Shown here: piece by piece, positions 10,381 to 21,597 of the stretch
How the letters are laid out: the number at the start of each line of letters is the position of its first letter
How positions within the stretch are numbered: position 1 is the first letter of the stretch
Origin: Bilabrum cf. latius
Lineage: Eukaryota; Bigyra: Bicosoecida; Bigyra; Bicosoecida
Direction of reading: 5' to 3'
Assembly (NCBI GenBank): GCA_965178125.1
Contig: OZ237738.1
Location: 930,001 to 994,000 of the forward strand
Length of the DNA: 64,000 bases
Made by a program: the position numbers and the translations under genes
Notes under the pieces: model-generated
Databases searched by the model: none
What the model was told of the DNA's origin: nothing
The model's input: only the letters and a program-made list of their open reading frames with translations

Positions 10381-10647
10381 AGTTGAGCGCCTCTGGTCTG
10401 GGGTCTGGGAGGGGGCGCTGCAGTGCACTGCACAATGCCTTCTCCCGCGGGGCTGTGGGTGCTCAAGCTGCGGTTGGGAGTGCAGACTAGGATTGTGAGG
10501 GAGTCGAGATCGGGTTGCTATTCGCACACTCTGCCTTGATTCCGATACGAGGCATCTCGACCGCCATCGCCCTCCTGCCTCTGGATTCGTGCACAGGCTG
10601 AGGGGAAGCGCGCGGCGTGTGCCTGAAGGGGAGGGGGGCCGTCACAG

Positions 10648-11003
10648 CCGTGGCACAGGCCAAGCAAGAGACGATCGGGATCCGGGGCTCGAGATCTGGC
10701 GCCACGGCGGGGGCGGGTGCGGGTGCGGGTGCGGGTGGAGTGGTCGGTTCCGTGGGTGATGGTGGCTCTGGGCTGGGGCAGGGGTCCGCGGCATCCACGA
10801 AGGAGGCCTTCTCCGTGGACGCGCTGGCGGCCCAGCTGAAGCGGTCCGATGAGGCCCGGATCAAGGGCCAGGCGTGGAGGGAGAAGCGGGCGGGGGCGGA
10901 GCAGCAGCAGAAGCAGCAGCAGCAGCTGCAGGTGCGCAGGGAGAGGGTGGAGAAGGCGTCTGGCGAAGGAGGGGCAGCGAGCGAGAACGGCGCTTCTCCG
11001 TGA
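10648..11003 (+). CDS. Gamma exon, copy 3
   Basis: Third copy of the exon at 1833-2182, same frame and same TGA end (11001-11003), starting after AG at 10646-10647. It is almost identical to copy 2. Confidence 0.4.
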
Positions 11004-11102
11004 GGAGGGATGTGGTGGGTTGCGCGTGGCCTGATTGCTTCCTGTGAAGCTGATATTCCAAGTAAGCGAGGCTGCCACGCCCAGCCAAGCACCTTCACGT
11101 TG

Positions 11103-11375
11103 TGAAGATGAAAACAGCCTGAACCGGACCAGAGTGGATCGATCTCACCGAAGCATTGTCAGTTTCATCGATACTGTTTCGACTGCAGCATCCCCAACTA
11201 TAGCCTTTCTAGATACAGGGTTGAGTTGGAGCGAATCAGAACTGGCCGTCGAACAGGTACACAAGAAAAGGGCGTGCATAGTAAAGCTCGTATTCCCTGT
11301 CATTCTGTAGTCGGCAGCCACCTGGCTGGCTGCGTATCAGCAGTCGATACTGGATACAAATACTGCCAGGAAGCC
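11103..11375 (+). promoter_or_regulatory. Delta module, copy 3: leader of zinc-finger gene D
   Basis: Third copy of the leader module, ending at the start codon of gene D. Confidence 0.45.
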
Positions 11376-12620
11376 ATGGAGCAAGCAGCAGGTGCACGCT
11401 CAGGGGAGGTGATCGATCTCGTCAGCAGCGACTCAAGCGACAGCGACTCTGGTGGAAGCGATGTCGAGATTCCCGACCGTCACATTAGCACGATTGCTGC
11501 ATCGCTATCATTGACCAGCAGTCGGTAGTGGGGCAGGCGAGACGCAGATGGGAAAGGTAGGGCCCGAGATTCAGCGAGCGATCGAGCCAAAGCTGTTCCC
11601 ACGTCCATCGTGGCGTCGGGACTATCCAGCAGCAGCGCAATGTTGCCGCAAGAAGTGCAATCTTCAATGCAGTCAAGCTCAGGGGTAGATGCAAGCGGCG
11701 GCACAGGTGCCTCTGTGGGCCAGAAGCGAGGCAGGCAGGCAGAGGCGAGGTCAGCAGACAGCTAGAGCGGATCGAGGGGAAAGAGACGGCGTGGGCAGGG
11801 ATCGATGGGAAAGAGACGGCGTGGACAGGCAGGCGCAATCGGGGCAGGACATCGGTGCAGCGTGTGCGGGCAGGCATTCGGACAGGCAGGCCATCTCAGG
11901 ACGCACATGTCCACAGTGCATCTGGGCGAGCGCAAGCACGAGTGCATGGAGTGCGGCAAGTCATTCGGGCTGGCAAGCAATCTCAGGACGCACATGAGGA
12001 CTGTGCATCTGGGCGAGCGCAAGCACGAGTGCATGGTGTGCGGCAAGCGCTTCGGGCAGGCAGGCAGTCTCAAGACGCACATGATGACTGTGCATGTTGG
12101 GGAGCGCAAGCACGAGTGCATGGAGTGCGGCAAGCGCTTCGGGCAGGCAGGCAATCTCAAGACGCACATGATGACTGTGCATGTTGGGGAGCGCAAGCAC
12201 GAGTGCATGGAGTGCGGCAAGCGCTTCGGGGTGGCAGGCCATCTCAGGAGGCACACGAGGACCGTGCATCTGGGCGAGCGCAATCACGAGTGCATGGAGT
12301 GCGGCAAGTCATTCGGGCTGGCAAGCAATCTCAGGACGCACATGAGGACTGTGCATCTTGGGGAGCGCAGGCACGAGTGCATGGTGTGCGGCAAGTCATT
12401 CGGGGAAGCAGGCCATCTCAGGACGCACATGTCCACTGTGCATCTGGGCGAGCGCAAGCACGAGTGCATGGAGTGCGGCAAGCGCTTCGGGCGGGCAGGC
12501 GATCTCAGGACGCACATGAGGACTGTGCACATGGGCGAGCGCAATCACGAGTGCATGGTGTGCGGCAAGTCATTCGGTGTGGCAGGCCATCTCAGGAGGC
12601 ACACGCGAGGCTGCCATTGA
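11376..12620 (+). CDS. SIM-containing C2H2 zinc-finger protein D, 9 fingers
   Basis: Starts at ATG 11376 with MEQAAGARSGEVIDLVSSD and ends in TGA 12618-12620; 414 residues. TAGs at 11526-11528 and 11763-11765 are read as Gln. A duplicated basic block (two copies of GKRRRGQ) precedes nine fingers. Several fingers have CGKRFG rather than CGKSFG, and MMTVH replaces MRTVH in two. The overall plan (SUMO-interacting motif, Ser-rich linker, nuclear signal, finger array, HTRGCH end) equals proteins B and C, so finger number is the main length difference. Confidence 0.85.
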
Positions 12621-13038
12621 TTCGCTTGCATTCTGCAGCGAGTGGCTCGGCGCTTGACATTGGATTGTGCACGTTGCATGAAAGGGTGTATCTTTGACGG
12701 TCAGGACCAGATGTGCTGCACGCACCCCTCTTGTTCCATCATGCTCAATTAGGTACGATGCTACGTACTCATGCCTGGCAGGGCCTTGACACTCGACTGT
12801 AGCACGTCGGAGGCCCGGCCCCGGATGCCGTTCGTCCGCCCCTGGCAGCGGCTCCGGATCAGAACGGAGAACCGCAACATATTGTCGGCACAATCGCCTC
12901 ATTTCGAACGCCAGCACGATTCAAGCGATCACTTCTCGTATCAATAGACTTCTATCTGCAACTTGGAGTACATTTAGTCGGCAGTTGCGACGCACACCAC
13001 GTGCAGCAGGCCAGCAACCCATCGGTAGGAGTTTCATC
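12621..13038. other. End of repeat array and leader of the SpoU gene
   Basis: Contains the zinc-finger 3' tail, a last beta copy (12751-12845) and about 190 bp of unique sequence before the methyltransferase ATG. No gene seen. Confidence 0.6.
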
Positions 13039-14715
13039 ATGAGCAAAAAGACCGGCAGGCAGGGAGCCGGGCGCGTTCCAGAGGATTACGAGCCACCAGC
13101 ACCATCAGTTCGCCTGTCCAGCTTCCGGCACGGCAAGGAGCTGCCACAAGGCGATCCAGACGCGGCCCCGGCTCCGCAGGACGTGCCCGAGAGGATTCGG
13201 CGCGCCGAGACTGTGCTTCAATGCCGGACCGACCGAATCATGCTCGTTCTGGAACAGGCAACCGACGAGTAGAACGAGCAGGCGTGCATTCGCACCGCCG
13301 AATCGCTCGGAATCCACCGTGTGGGCCTCGTGAAGGCGCTCATGCGAGAAAACAAGCCCAGGCCGGGCGTCAAGCCGAAGATTTCAAAATCGGCCCAGTA
13401 TTGGCTTGATATCGACGAGTATGACACCCCGGCAGACTGTGCGGCGAGCCTCAAGGCCCAGGGCTACGAAGTATGGGTGACGGACCTGTCTCCGGAATCC
13501 GAGATGCTCGCCTCGCCGGCCGAGTACGCCCACTACATGGCCATGCGAGAGAGGGCCAGCGAGGCGTTCCCACCGGGGGAGGCAGATGATGAGGGAGACG
13601 AGGGAGCGGCCGCCACGGCGGCAGCCAGCCAGGGCCAGGGCTCCTCGGGAGCAGGAGCGTCCAGCGAGCAACCTGCAGCCTCTCCCTTGCTGCCGCCCCC
13701 CCCCTCCTCCTCCTCCTCCTCCTCCTCCACCACCGCTTAGTCGTCGTCGTCGTCGTCGTCGTCGTCTCCTCAGGCTGCGGCAGCTGGGGCCACGGGCCCT
13801 GCCTCCGCGGTGAGCACCGGCAGCGGCAGCATGAACGGCTCTCCGAGCGCCTCTGCTGCCCCAGTCTCGGGGTCGGCCTCGGGACCGGCTGCTGCGGGCG
13901 CTGGCTCGAGCGCACCAGCGGTGCAGCCGCTGCCGCCATCCGCGGGTACGGGTGCGGCCGCCTCGCGAGCCATGCGGCACGCTGCCAAGGCCGTGGGCGC
14001 CCTCCCCGCCCGCGTGGCCATCGTCATGGGCCGCGAGTCGGACGGGGTGAGCGAGGCGATGAAGCGGCTCGCCGACAAGAGGGTCTTCCTCCCCATGTGG
14101 GGCTTCACCGAGAGCCTGAACCTGTCGGTTGCAACCGCGCTGGTGCTGGACAGGCTCCTCAACATGCTGGGGCCGGAGCGCTTCGGGCTGCCTGCCGACA
14201 TGCACCGCGGCTCCCGGCGGTCGTGGCTGCCGTGCATCGCCAAGTCGCCGGCCATGCTGCCCGTGTATGCCTCCGTGATGGCAAAGGAGGAGCGCGAGCC
14301 GGGCTACATCCGGCCCATCGGCGAGCTGAGGCGGTTCGCCTCGAGCCGGCAGAAGCAGTATTTGACGAGGGGCAGGATCGAGAGGAGGGTGGCCGTCGAC
14401 GTGCTCATGGGGCGCGTCCCCGGCCTCACCGAGGAGCAAAGGAAGGAGGCGGTGGAGCCCGGCCTGAAGGAGATCAGGAGGGCGAGCTACTTTGCGGGCG
14501 CCAAGACCAAGGGGTACCGCGAGAGGGTGCTCAGGGCGGGGCACGGGGACCCCATGGTGGAGTTCACAGAGGCGGAGCTGGTGGAGGAGGCCATGGCGGG
14601 GTCGGAGGACGGCGAAGGGGAGGCGGGTCCGGGAGCGAGTGGGGCGGCGTCCTCCTCGGGGGGCTCGGCGGGCGGAGGGGACGAGCATCCACCGGCGAAA
14701 CGGCCCCGCACGTGA
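13039..14715 (+). CDS. SpoU (TrmH-like) RNA 2'-O-ribose methyltransferase
   Basis: ATG at 13039 to TGA at 14713-14715, 558 residues, with TAGs at 13270-13272 and 13738-13740 read as Gln. Before the insert: LVLEQATDE-Q-NEQACIRTAES, matching the SpoU motif with its conserved N and R. After the insert: VAIVMGRESDGVSEA (GxExxG-type motif 2) and the ESLNLSVATAL motif 3, which together form the SAM-binding knot. Known members methylate tRNA or rRNA riboses with S-adenosylmethionine. A Ser/Ala/Pro-rich segment of about 170 residues (13590-13970) separates motif 1 from motifs 2 and 3; it contains a TAG within poly-Ser. The C-terminus adds a helical extension and an acidic tail ending KRPRT. The specific RNA target is unknown. 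Confidence 0.85.
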
Positions 14716-15240
14716 GGCTTGGTGTATTTGTGTAGAATGGTTTCGAAGGGCGAGCAATCGCACCGGCAACACTTTCGGCTAGAACTTTTCCCGCATGAAA
14801 CGCTAACGCAGCATCAGGAGTTGACTCTCCGATTGGTCCATTCAAAAAATTTTACCCCTGACGTGAGCGCGAAGCCCACGCCTCCTGCCGTTACAGACGT
14901 CCCGAGACAGTCCCGAAGGACGCTCGGATGCAATGACCTGCTCAGGCTGGGCGACCTAGCCTTCTTGATCGCTAGGAATCACAAGGTAAGGTAAGTAATG
15001 CTAGAGCGTGGGTGGAGGGAGTGGTATTCATACATTTCTATTTTGACATAGACAATGTTGTATACTGCACTGTATTGGTATCCACGTCAACTATCCTCTG
15101 CACGAAGATGAAGATGGTGTCCGCCGAGGCAGCGGTGCAGACTGCGTGTCAATCAAGAAGAGCATGCCCGCATTTGATTGAATCTGTACAATGTAATGTG
15201 ACAGAGGGATGAGAGCAGCGCGTGCCTTCCGCGCAAGACA
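14716..15240. other. Intergenic, no supported gene
   Basis: The first part is mixed sequence with a strong donor-like GTAAGGTAAGT near 14985; then AT-richer DNA (15010-15200). An upstream exon of the next gene is possible but not demonstrated. Confidence 0.4.
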
Positions 15241-16107
15241 ATGGACTACACTCACTTGCACATTGACAGCGCCGGCACACGCTTGATCCCAAGCGGCATT
15301 CCGGCCCCGCACGGTTCAGCTCGGAGCAGCAAGACGTCTAATGCAGCACTGCACGGATCTTGTGGTGGTGCGGTGCGTTGTGCCTGCCTGCAGCTTCACC
15401 TTGAACAGGCTGGCAGCGGTTGCAGCGCAGCGATGCTGCCTTGGATCCAGTCCGCCGGGGGGATCCGTGCGCCGCTGAGCGCGACACAAGCATTCCGCCA
15501 TCCTCAAGAGTGTGCTATAAACGATCCACGCCTATCATTGCCGATGCTGACTTCACCAGAGTCTCATGGAGATGCCGTGATACAGTCGACGATGCTCATC
15601 GGCAGGCTCGCCCCGACGAAGGTGGGTGCTTTCTGCAGCGATGCCATCCACCTGCGCAGGGGGCTAAAGGACGAGAGTACGAATAGAATGGCCTTTTTCT
15701 AGGAGCTCCACGTCGGGACCCCTGGTAGCGCACATGCCCTCGCGCGCCTTGAGCAGACCGGCAATCTGGCGGACGCCATGCCCCTGCTCAGGGACTTGCA
15801 CGCCAAGGCAGCCCAGCGCGTAGTGGCGCTAAATGCTTTGGCCGAACCCAGGCTCGTGATGCTGGGTGACGCGGTGAATGCGGCGTCTGAGGCGAAGCAG
15901 CAGTCTGGCGCCCGCGCGGGCCGAGGTGCGAGGCAAGTGCCCAGGCTCTGCGTCAAACAGGAGCACTTCGACAAGCTTGGAGCTCGTGAGTCAGGCACCT
16001 ACCTTCAAGGCACCATCCTACTGCCAGTAGACCATGAGCCAAGGCAGTGCTGCGCGCTACGAAGAACAAAGGTTCGAGGGCCTCCTCGGCTGCGGCTACT
16101 CGGCTGA
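15241..16107 (+). CDS. Candidate 5' exons of the large unknown gene
   Basis: Frame 1 is open from ATG 15241 through TAG 15700-15702 and encodes a Leu/Ala-rich helical region (NLADAMPLLRDLHAKAAQRV). A donor C|GTGAGT at 15985/15986 and an acceptor AAGGCAG|TG at 16047/16048 would remove 62 bp and join frame 1 to frame 0 in phase (LTGDALAAALVAAGLNAAVD). How frame 0 then joins frame 2 of the main exon (between 16163 and 16331) is not resolved. The first ~300 bp may not be coding. Confidence 0.35.
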
Positions 16108-16162
16108 CAGGCGATGCCCTCGCGGCTGCGCTTGTTGCCGCAGGCCTCAATGCTGCGGTTGA

Positions 16163-19100
16163 CGGTGGGATGCTTCGGCTGAGGAACCTGTTCTTTCGTC
16201 CCATGGAGCCCTGCACGGAGATTGGCTTCTCGAGCCAGGCCTCGCAGACAACCCGAGCCACTGTCAGCCTGACTCCCTCCCCGAGCCGGGCACCCCGGTC
16301 GCAGAGGCAGCAGCCGCAGAGATTGTGGTGAACATGCTGCCCGGGCACTCCTCTCTGATTGACGAAGCGCTGTGCCCCGAATGCCCCACCATGGGAGGTA
16401 TCCAGTGGGAGACCACGGAGGGGGAGCAGGCTCGCGCCCAAGACCTGCTCCAGATCGCGGAGAGGGCTGTCAGTCAGGCGAGTCTTGCCTACGATGGTGC
16501 CTCGACGGGTGCTGCACCATCTGTGGGATCCAGTGCTGCTATTGGTGCTGCGGCCGCCGCGGGCAGCCATCTCCAAGGAACCGGAACTGGCGAGGTCAAG
16601 GCTGCTTCTTCAACGGCTGGAGCAGACTCCCTCACTACTGGGCTGCAGCTGCGTCATGTGGTCCTCAACGACCCCGATGCCACTGTGTCTGGCATGCTGA
16701 ATCGAGTCAAGAAGCTCGGAAAATCCGAGACTCGGTGCTTCGTTCTTAGTCCCGTCCGCCGAGCGGCCATGGCGACGATCAGGGCCCTACAAAGAGCTGC
16801 CAAGCCACAGCAGAAGGCAGCAGGCACGGGCGAGACGTCCCCCGTTGCCGCATCCAGCAGCAGCAGCAGCAGCAGCAGCAGCGCCCAGCGGACAGGTGCA
16901 ACTGCCAGCGCAAGCACCAGCGGAACCGGTTCCGGCAGCGATGCGATCCAACGGTGCCCACAGGTGGTCATCTCCTCTAGCGAAGGCGGACCTTCCATGA
17001 TGAGCATCGCAAGTGAGGTCTGCACTGAGATGCGCCGCGACCACGAGCTCGAGGATTACCTGCATAGCTTCATGTCCGAAGTCTCCGCCAACGTGATCTG
17101 CAAGGACCGCGAGGTGAAGAACGAGGCCGACTCACCGGAGTCTGGATCAGCTCTAGAAGAGGAGGAGGACGCTAGATCTACGCATAAGAAAAGCATCGGG
17201 AAGACTCGGCCAGCGTACCACCTGGATTAGACTCCGAGTGCAGCGTCACAGTTGGAGCGCGAGCGGGAGGCCAATGAAACAGTGTCCATGCAGAGCAGCG
17301 CTTCGGCTACAGCCGTTCTCCCGGCCCTCGACCGCGCCTCAGCAGCACCATGTCCGCAGTCGCCATTGACGGTTTCTGTGATCGAGTCGGGCGACGATGC
17401 GTCGATGCTGTTCAAGAGGAGTCCCAAGTACCAGCTCGTCGTGGCCCTGGTCCTCCACCCCGATCGTGTCGCCCGTGCGAGTTGCAAGGGCAGCAGCAGC
17501 AGCAGCAGCAGCAGTCGCTGCCCTGACGATGTGGTAGAGCTGGTAGTCGCCACACAGCACCCACAGCTCCTGCGAGCCTGTGCTAGCACCGGCTACACAG
17601 GAAGGCACTCGTCTGCGCCTCACACGGTGTTGCGGGAGTCTGTGGACTTCGCGCTGCCCGAGGCCCGATGCCGGCTTGGCCAGGGAGAGGGAGGCTCTTG
17701 CACTGCACCCGTTGCATCTTCCGCAGAATCTGATACGGGCCCTCTCTGCGCAGAGCCCTCGCAGATCGAGGAAGGCGCTATTGGTGATCTGAACCTGCTG
17801 TCTGGTCGCCAAGTGCCACGTGTGCCGTCCAGTACCAGCCCCATCTAGCCCGCCATGGCCCTCATCATGGCCGCAGGAGCAGCTGTGCAGACGAGAGCAG
17901 GTGACCTGCCGGAGCGCCCCTGCACGCTGGCAGCCGTGCGTATCTCGTGGTCTGACCAATCCACTTCCATCCCCGGGTTTGAGCAGTGCATGCAGTCCAT
18001 ACAGCAGAGGGCCGTTGCAAGGTCCGCGCAGGGTCTTTATGCTGGGCCTGACCAAAGAGCTGCACAGGCGAGAGGACGCAGCAGCAGCAGCAGCAGCAGT
18101 GCAGCCGCGGCCCCCACTGCTCGCAACAACATTCGCGTCATGGACAAGTTCCGGAGTGATGCTGGCACGAGCACGCGACTGGTGGAGGTGGACACGAGTT
18201 CCCGCGCGGGGCAGCTGCTTCTCAACGCAGGATTCGGCTCGGACGCTCTGTGTGTGCTGCTCGCGCAGTCAGGGCTCGCACAGGCCTCTGTGGACCGCAC
18301 AGAGAATCCAGTGGATGCAGCGACGGTCTTGTACGTCAGTGGTCGGGAATTGACTGGGGCTAGGAAGGATATTTGGAAGCCAAGATCAGCCGTGCCTAGC
18401 GCCTGGATTTCAGGTGGGCGCTTGCTGGTTCTGTCAGGCGTGGACAGCACGAGACGTGGTATGTACCCCTTGAGCACGGGGCGGCTGGTCCTCGTCCACT
18501 GCAGGTACCATGAGGACAAGCTGCAACTTCTGTCCCACAGGCCAGCGCAGCAGCGCAAGTTGGGCCAGGAGCGGCTGGAGGTGCTGCAGGTGCGAGCGAC
18601 GAGAGTGGTCAAACGTCAAGGTGGCGTCAGCGACAAGCCCGCGTCGTCAGCTGGTACGAGCAGCGTCAAGCCGGCCGACGAGACAGTTGCTTCCAGGTTT
18701 GCCACCCTGATGATAATGATCAACCAGACCGTCGACGGAAAGGATGACCTCACAAACGGGGGCAAGCTTGCCAAGAGGGTGTTTGAGATTGTGGGCGAGC
18801 GTGATACGGTAGCAGTGTCGGGTGTCGCCAAGATCGTTCGGTGGCACGGCGGGCTCGAAGATCTCACCCCGACTGCAGCGGGAAAGCTGTGGCGCCCTCT
18901 TTTTCGTCAGGCGGGACTCGTAAGCAATAATCCTCGCTGGAGGGACCCCATGCGATCGTCCGAGCAAAGTGCTCAAAGGGTTCAGGGATGCGAGGAATTC
19001 GAGATGGTCAAGCAGGTCCGCTACATATGCGAATGTGGCCCCAACGTGGGGGACTGGGCCGGCGACGGGGTATCGGAATCGCCTACGAAACACGATGCCA

Positions 19101-20503
19101 AAGCGGTCCTGAGGGAACTCATGGCCAAGCAGGGTACCGTGGCAGCTGCCGAGCCAAAGGGGCACACTGCCACGCGCAACATCTCGTTCGACGCTCGGGT
19201 ATCGGTTACGGGCTGCCTATTCTCGGTACAAAGCATTGAGCGGATCGTTTCGGTAGGCGCTGGAGCCGGGATTCTGAAGAACATGCTCGTTCGGGACGTG
19301 GCGGCGCAGTCCGGTGCTCCCGTGGAGGCTGTGCATGCCGCCGACCCGGACAGCACCAAGGAGCACGTGCCCGAGACGCTCGACCAGTGCAATCCGAAGG
19401 TTCCCTTCGCTGCGCTTGACTGGGAGATCCTGGTGCAAGAAATCGATCTGCGCGGCCATGCAGCAGCCAGCGCGGCAGGTAGTGCCGAACCCGGCATCAA
19501 GGTCATCGGCGAGCTGACACATAAAAGTCTCCTGCTCACCCCCACGGAGGAAGGAGCAGCTGGCGCCGCGCGTGGACCGAGCGCCCCCGTCCAGCCTCGC
19601 ATCGACCCCCGAGTGCAAGGAGCAGTAAATGCCTTGGTGCTTCACGCGATGGTCTCTGCCAAGGGCTTCCCTGGAGGCACCTGCGTGATGCTGCGCGTGG
19701 ACAACGGCACCGCGCTGTTTTCCCTTCCTAGGGGTGCAGGTTTGCGCCGCCATGGCACTGCAAGGGGGATGCACCAGTCCGTGATGCTCAAGAAAGGCAG
19801 GAAGACTGGCTCGCAAGCGGGAGAGAAAACTGGCGCTGGCAAGTCGCAGAGGAGTAGGTCCACTGGCAAGAAGACGTCAAGGAAGTCGTCACCTTCAGCC
19901 AAGGACGGCGCAGGCTCCAAGGTGACTGCAGGCGGTCGCAAGCAGCCTCGCAGCACCTCCGTAACGTAGTCAAGGCTGAACCACTTCTTTTTGAAGCCGT
20001 CGCCCCCAAGCCTCGCCGGAGGCGACTAGATGGGCCCGCAGGCTGCGCTGGCCGGCACGGGCCTGGGCCCCCAAGCCGGGCAGCAGAGGCAGTTGCCCAT
20101 GCAGGGCGGCGGCGCTAACCCCCGGTCGAGTTTGGGCATGGGCCCCCAAGCCAGGCAGCAGAGGCAGTTGCCCATGCAGGGCGGCGGCGATGGTACCCGC
20201 ACAGGCCTGGTCATCGACCTCGGGGATGACGAAGACGACGACGACGGTGATGACAACGAAGAGGCATGGAACGACAGTGCCAACAACGCAGGTCAGCTGG
20301 CATCCCCCGCGAGGCTCCCCGACGAAGAAGATGGCCGCGGCGAGCGGCCAGCCAAACGACTGAGGACCGTCGCTGCAGGTTCGGGTGCAACTGTGCCGCA
20401 GCGAGGCAACGGCGTGCTGGATGGTGACGAGAGCCCCTGTGTTTCGAACGCGTCTCCCGCGCGAGGCGGCGCTTCCGCTTCAAGCTGGGCTGTCTATCGG
20501 TGA
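16163..20503 (+). CDS. Large unrecognised protein with C-terminal SUMO-interacting motif
   Basis: Frame 2 is open from 16163 to TGA 20501-20503, about 1,446 codons, with TAGs at 17228, 17846, 19967 and 20027 read as Gln. The start is not resolved because the 5' part is probably spliced. Ordered-looking segments include RHVVLNDPDATVSGMLNRVK (near 16650), a Val/Leu-rich part near 17440, and ISFDARVSVTGCLFSVQSIE (near 19185). Between them are Ser runs, and the C-terminal third carries a basic Lys/Ser/Arg tract (19790-19960). A motif with core GPQA-QQRQLPMQGGG occurs twice near 20070 and 20145. It is followed by TGLVIDLGDDEDDDDGDD, a textbook SUMO-interacting motif, then a bipartite basic patch. 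This suggests a nuclear protein. I recognise no enzymatic family. Confidence 0.6.
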
Positions 20504-20679
20504 GGCGTCCATGCGATTTGAAGGTTTGGTGTCGTGAGGATGTGGACGACGTTAGGTGGGTCCATTTACTTGGTATTCGCCCTGGCCAAGGAGAGCGTGG
20601 ACTCCAGTGCGTTTCAGCTTTTTGCAATGAATCGTGTTTACACACATTTTGTATGATATGCCCAAGCAAGGGATCACAA

Positions 20680-20745
20680 GCTGGTATAGCTCAGTTGATC
20701 GAGCGTGTCTCTCTCGACGCGCTTCAATCCTGATGTCCGAGTATG
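20680..20745 (+). repeat. tRNA-Ile-derived module (SINE-like)
   Basis: The first 18 bases (GCTGGTATAGCTCAGTTG) are identical to the tRNA-Ile gene at 22092-22164 and contain an A box. The second half (TTCAATCCTGATGTCCGAG) carries a B-box-like TTCAATCC and is the 3' end found on the alpha modules. The cloverleaf is not intact, so this is a tRNA-derived repeat rather than a tRNA gene. Confidence 0.55.
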
Positions 20746-20770
20746 TACGACATGAACTATAGCTATCATC

Positions 20771-21597
20771 ATGTCCCTCCTGCACGCCCCCGGGGGGATG
20801 CTAGGCTACTCCACCCTGCTTCCCATTCATGCTGGGCCCCCACCACATCATCATCATGTCCCTCCTGCACGCCCCCGGGGGGATGCTAGGCTACCCCACC
20901 CTGCTTCCCATTCATGCTGGGCCCCCACCACATCATCATCATGTCCCTCCTGCACGCCCCCGGGGGGATGCTAGGCTACTCCACCCTGCTTCCCATCCAT
21001 GCTGGGCCCCCACCACATCATCATCATGTCCCTCCTGCACGCCCCCGGGGGGATGCTAGGCTACCCCACCCTGCTTCCCATTCATGCTGGGCCCCCACCA
21101 CATCATCATCATGTCCCTCCTGCACGCCCCCGGGGGGATGCTAGGCTACTCCACCCTGCTTCCCATTCATGCTGGGCCCCCACCACATCATCATCATGTC
21201 CCTCCTGCACGCCCCCGGGGGGATGCTAGGCTACTCCACCCTGCTTCCCATCCATGCTGGGCCCCCACCACATCATCATCATGTCCCTCCTGCACGCCCC
21301 CGGGGGGATGCTAGGCTACTCCACCCTGCTTCCCATCCATGCTGGGCCCCCACCACATCATCATCATGTCCCTCCTGCACGCCCCCGGGGGGATGCTAGG
21401 CTACTCCACCCTGCTTCCCATTCATGCTGGGCCCCCACCACATCATCATCATGTCCCTCCTGCACGCCCCCGGGGGGATGCTAGGCTACCCCACCCTGCT
21501 TCCCATTCATGCTGGGCCCCCACCACATCATCATCATGTCCCTCCTGCACGCCCCCGGGGGGATGCTAGGCTACTCCACCCTGCTTCCCATCCATGC
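20771..21597 (+). repeat. 85-bp minisatellite, about 9.7 units
   Basis: Head-to-tail units of 85 bp containing CACGCCCCCGGGGGGATG and ACCACATCATCATC. Units differ mainly at two C/T sites (CTACTCC or CTACCCC; ATTCATG or ATCCATG). Because 85 is not a multiple of three, each open frame shifts from unit to unit, so the apparent ORFs are by-products. The last unit breaks off at 21597. Confidence 0.95.

Larger units (their letters stand above)
1..12845 (+). repeat. Tandem superunit array: zinc-finger gene plus modules alpha-beta-gamma-delta
   Basis: Three successive units of about 3.3 kb repeat the same order: zinc-finger gene, 3' tail, alpha, beta, gamma exon, delta leader, next zinc-finger gene. 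The finger-array ends fall at 867, 4204, 7278 and 12620. The third unit is longer because alpha occurs three times in tandem (7416-8978) and about 1.35 kb of ATR sequence lies between beta and gamma. Copies are near-identical over hundreds of bases, which points to recent duplication or gene conversion. The module names are mine. The array starts outside the window and ends near 12845, where sequence becomes unique. Confidence 0.85.

Noticed and set aside
1-12620. CRISPR array
   Set aside because: The regular 87-bp repeats are coding zinc-finger units without unique spacers, in a eukaryotic genome. The 85-bp repeat at 20771 has no spacers either.
13384-14772. Long minus-strand frame opposite the SpoU gene
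   Set aside because: Arg/Gly/Pro-rich shadow frame produced by GC-rich coding sequence; the plus strand has conserved motifs.
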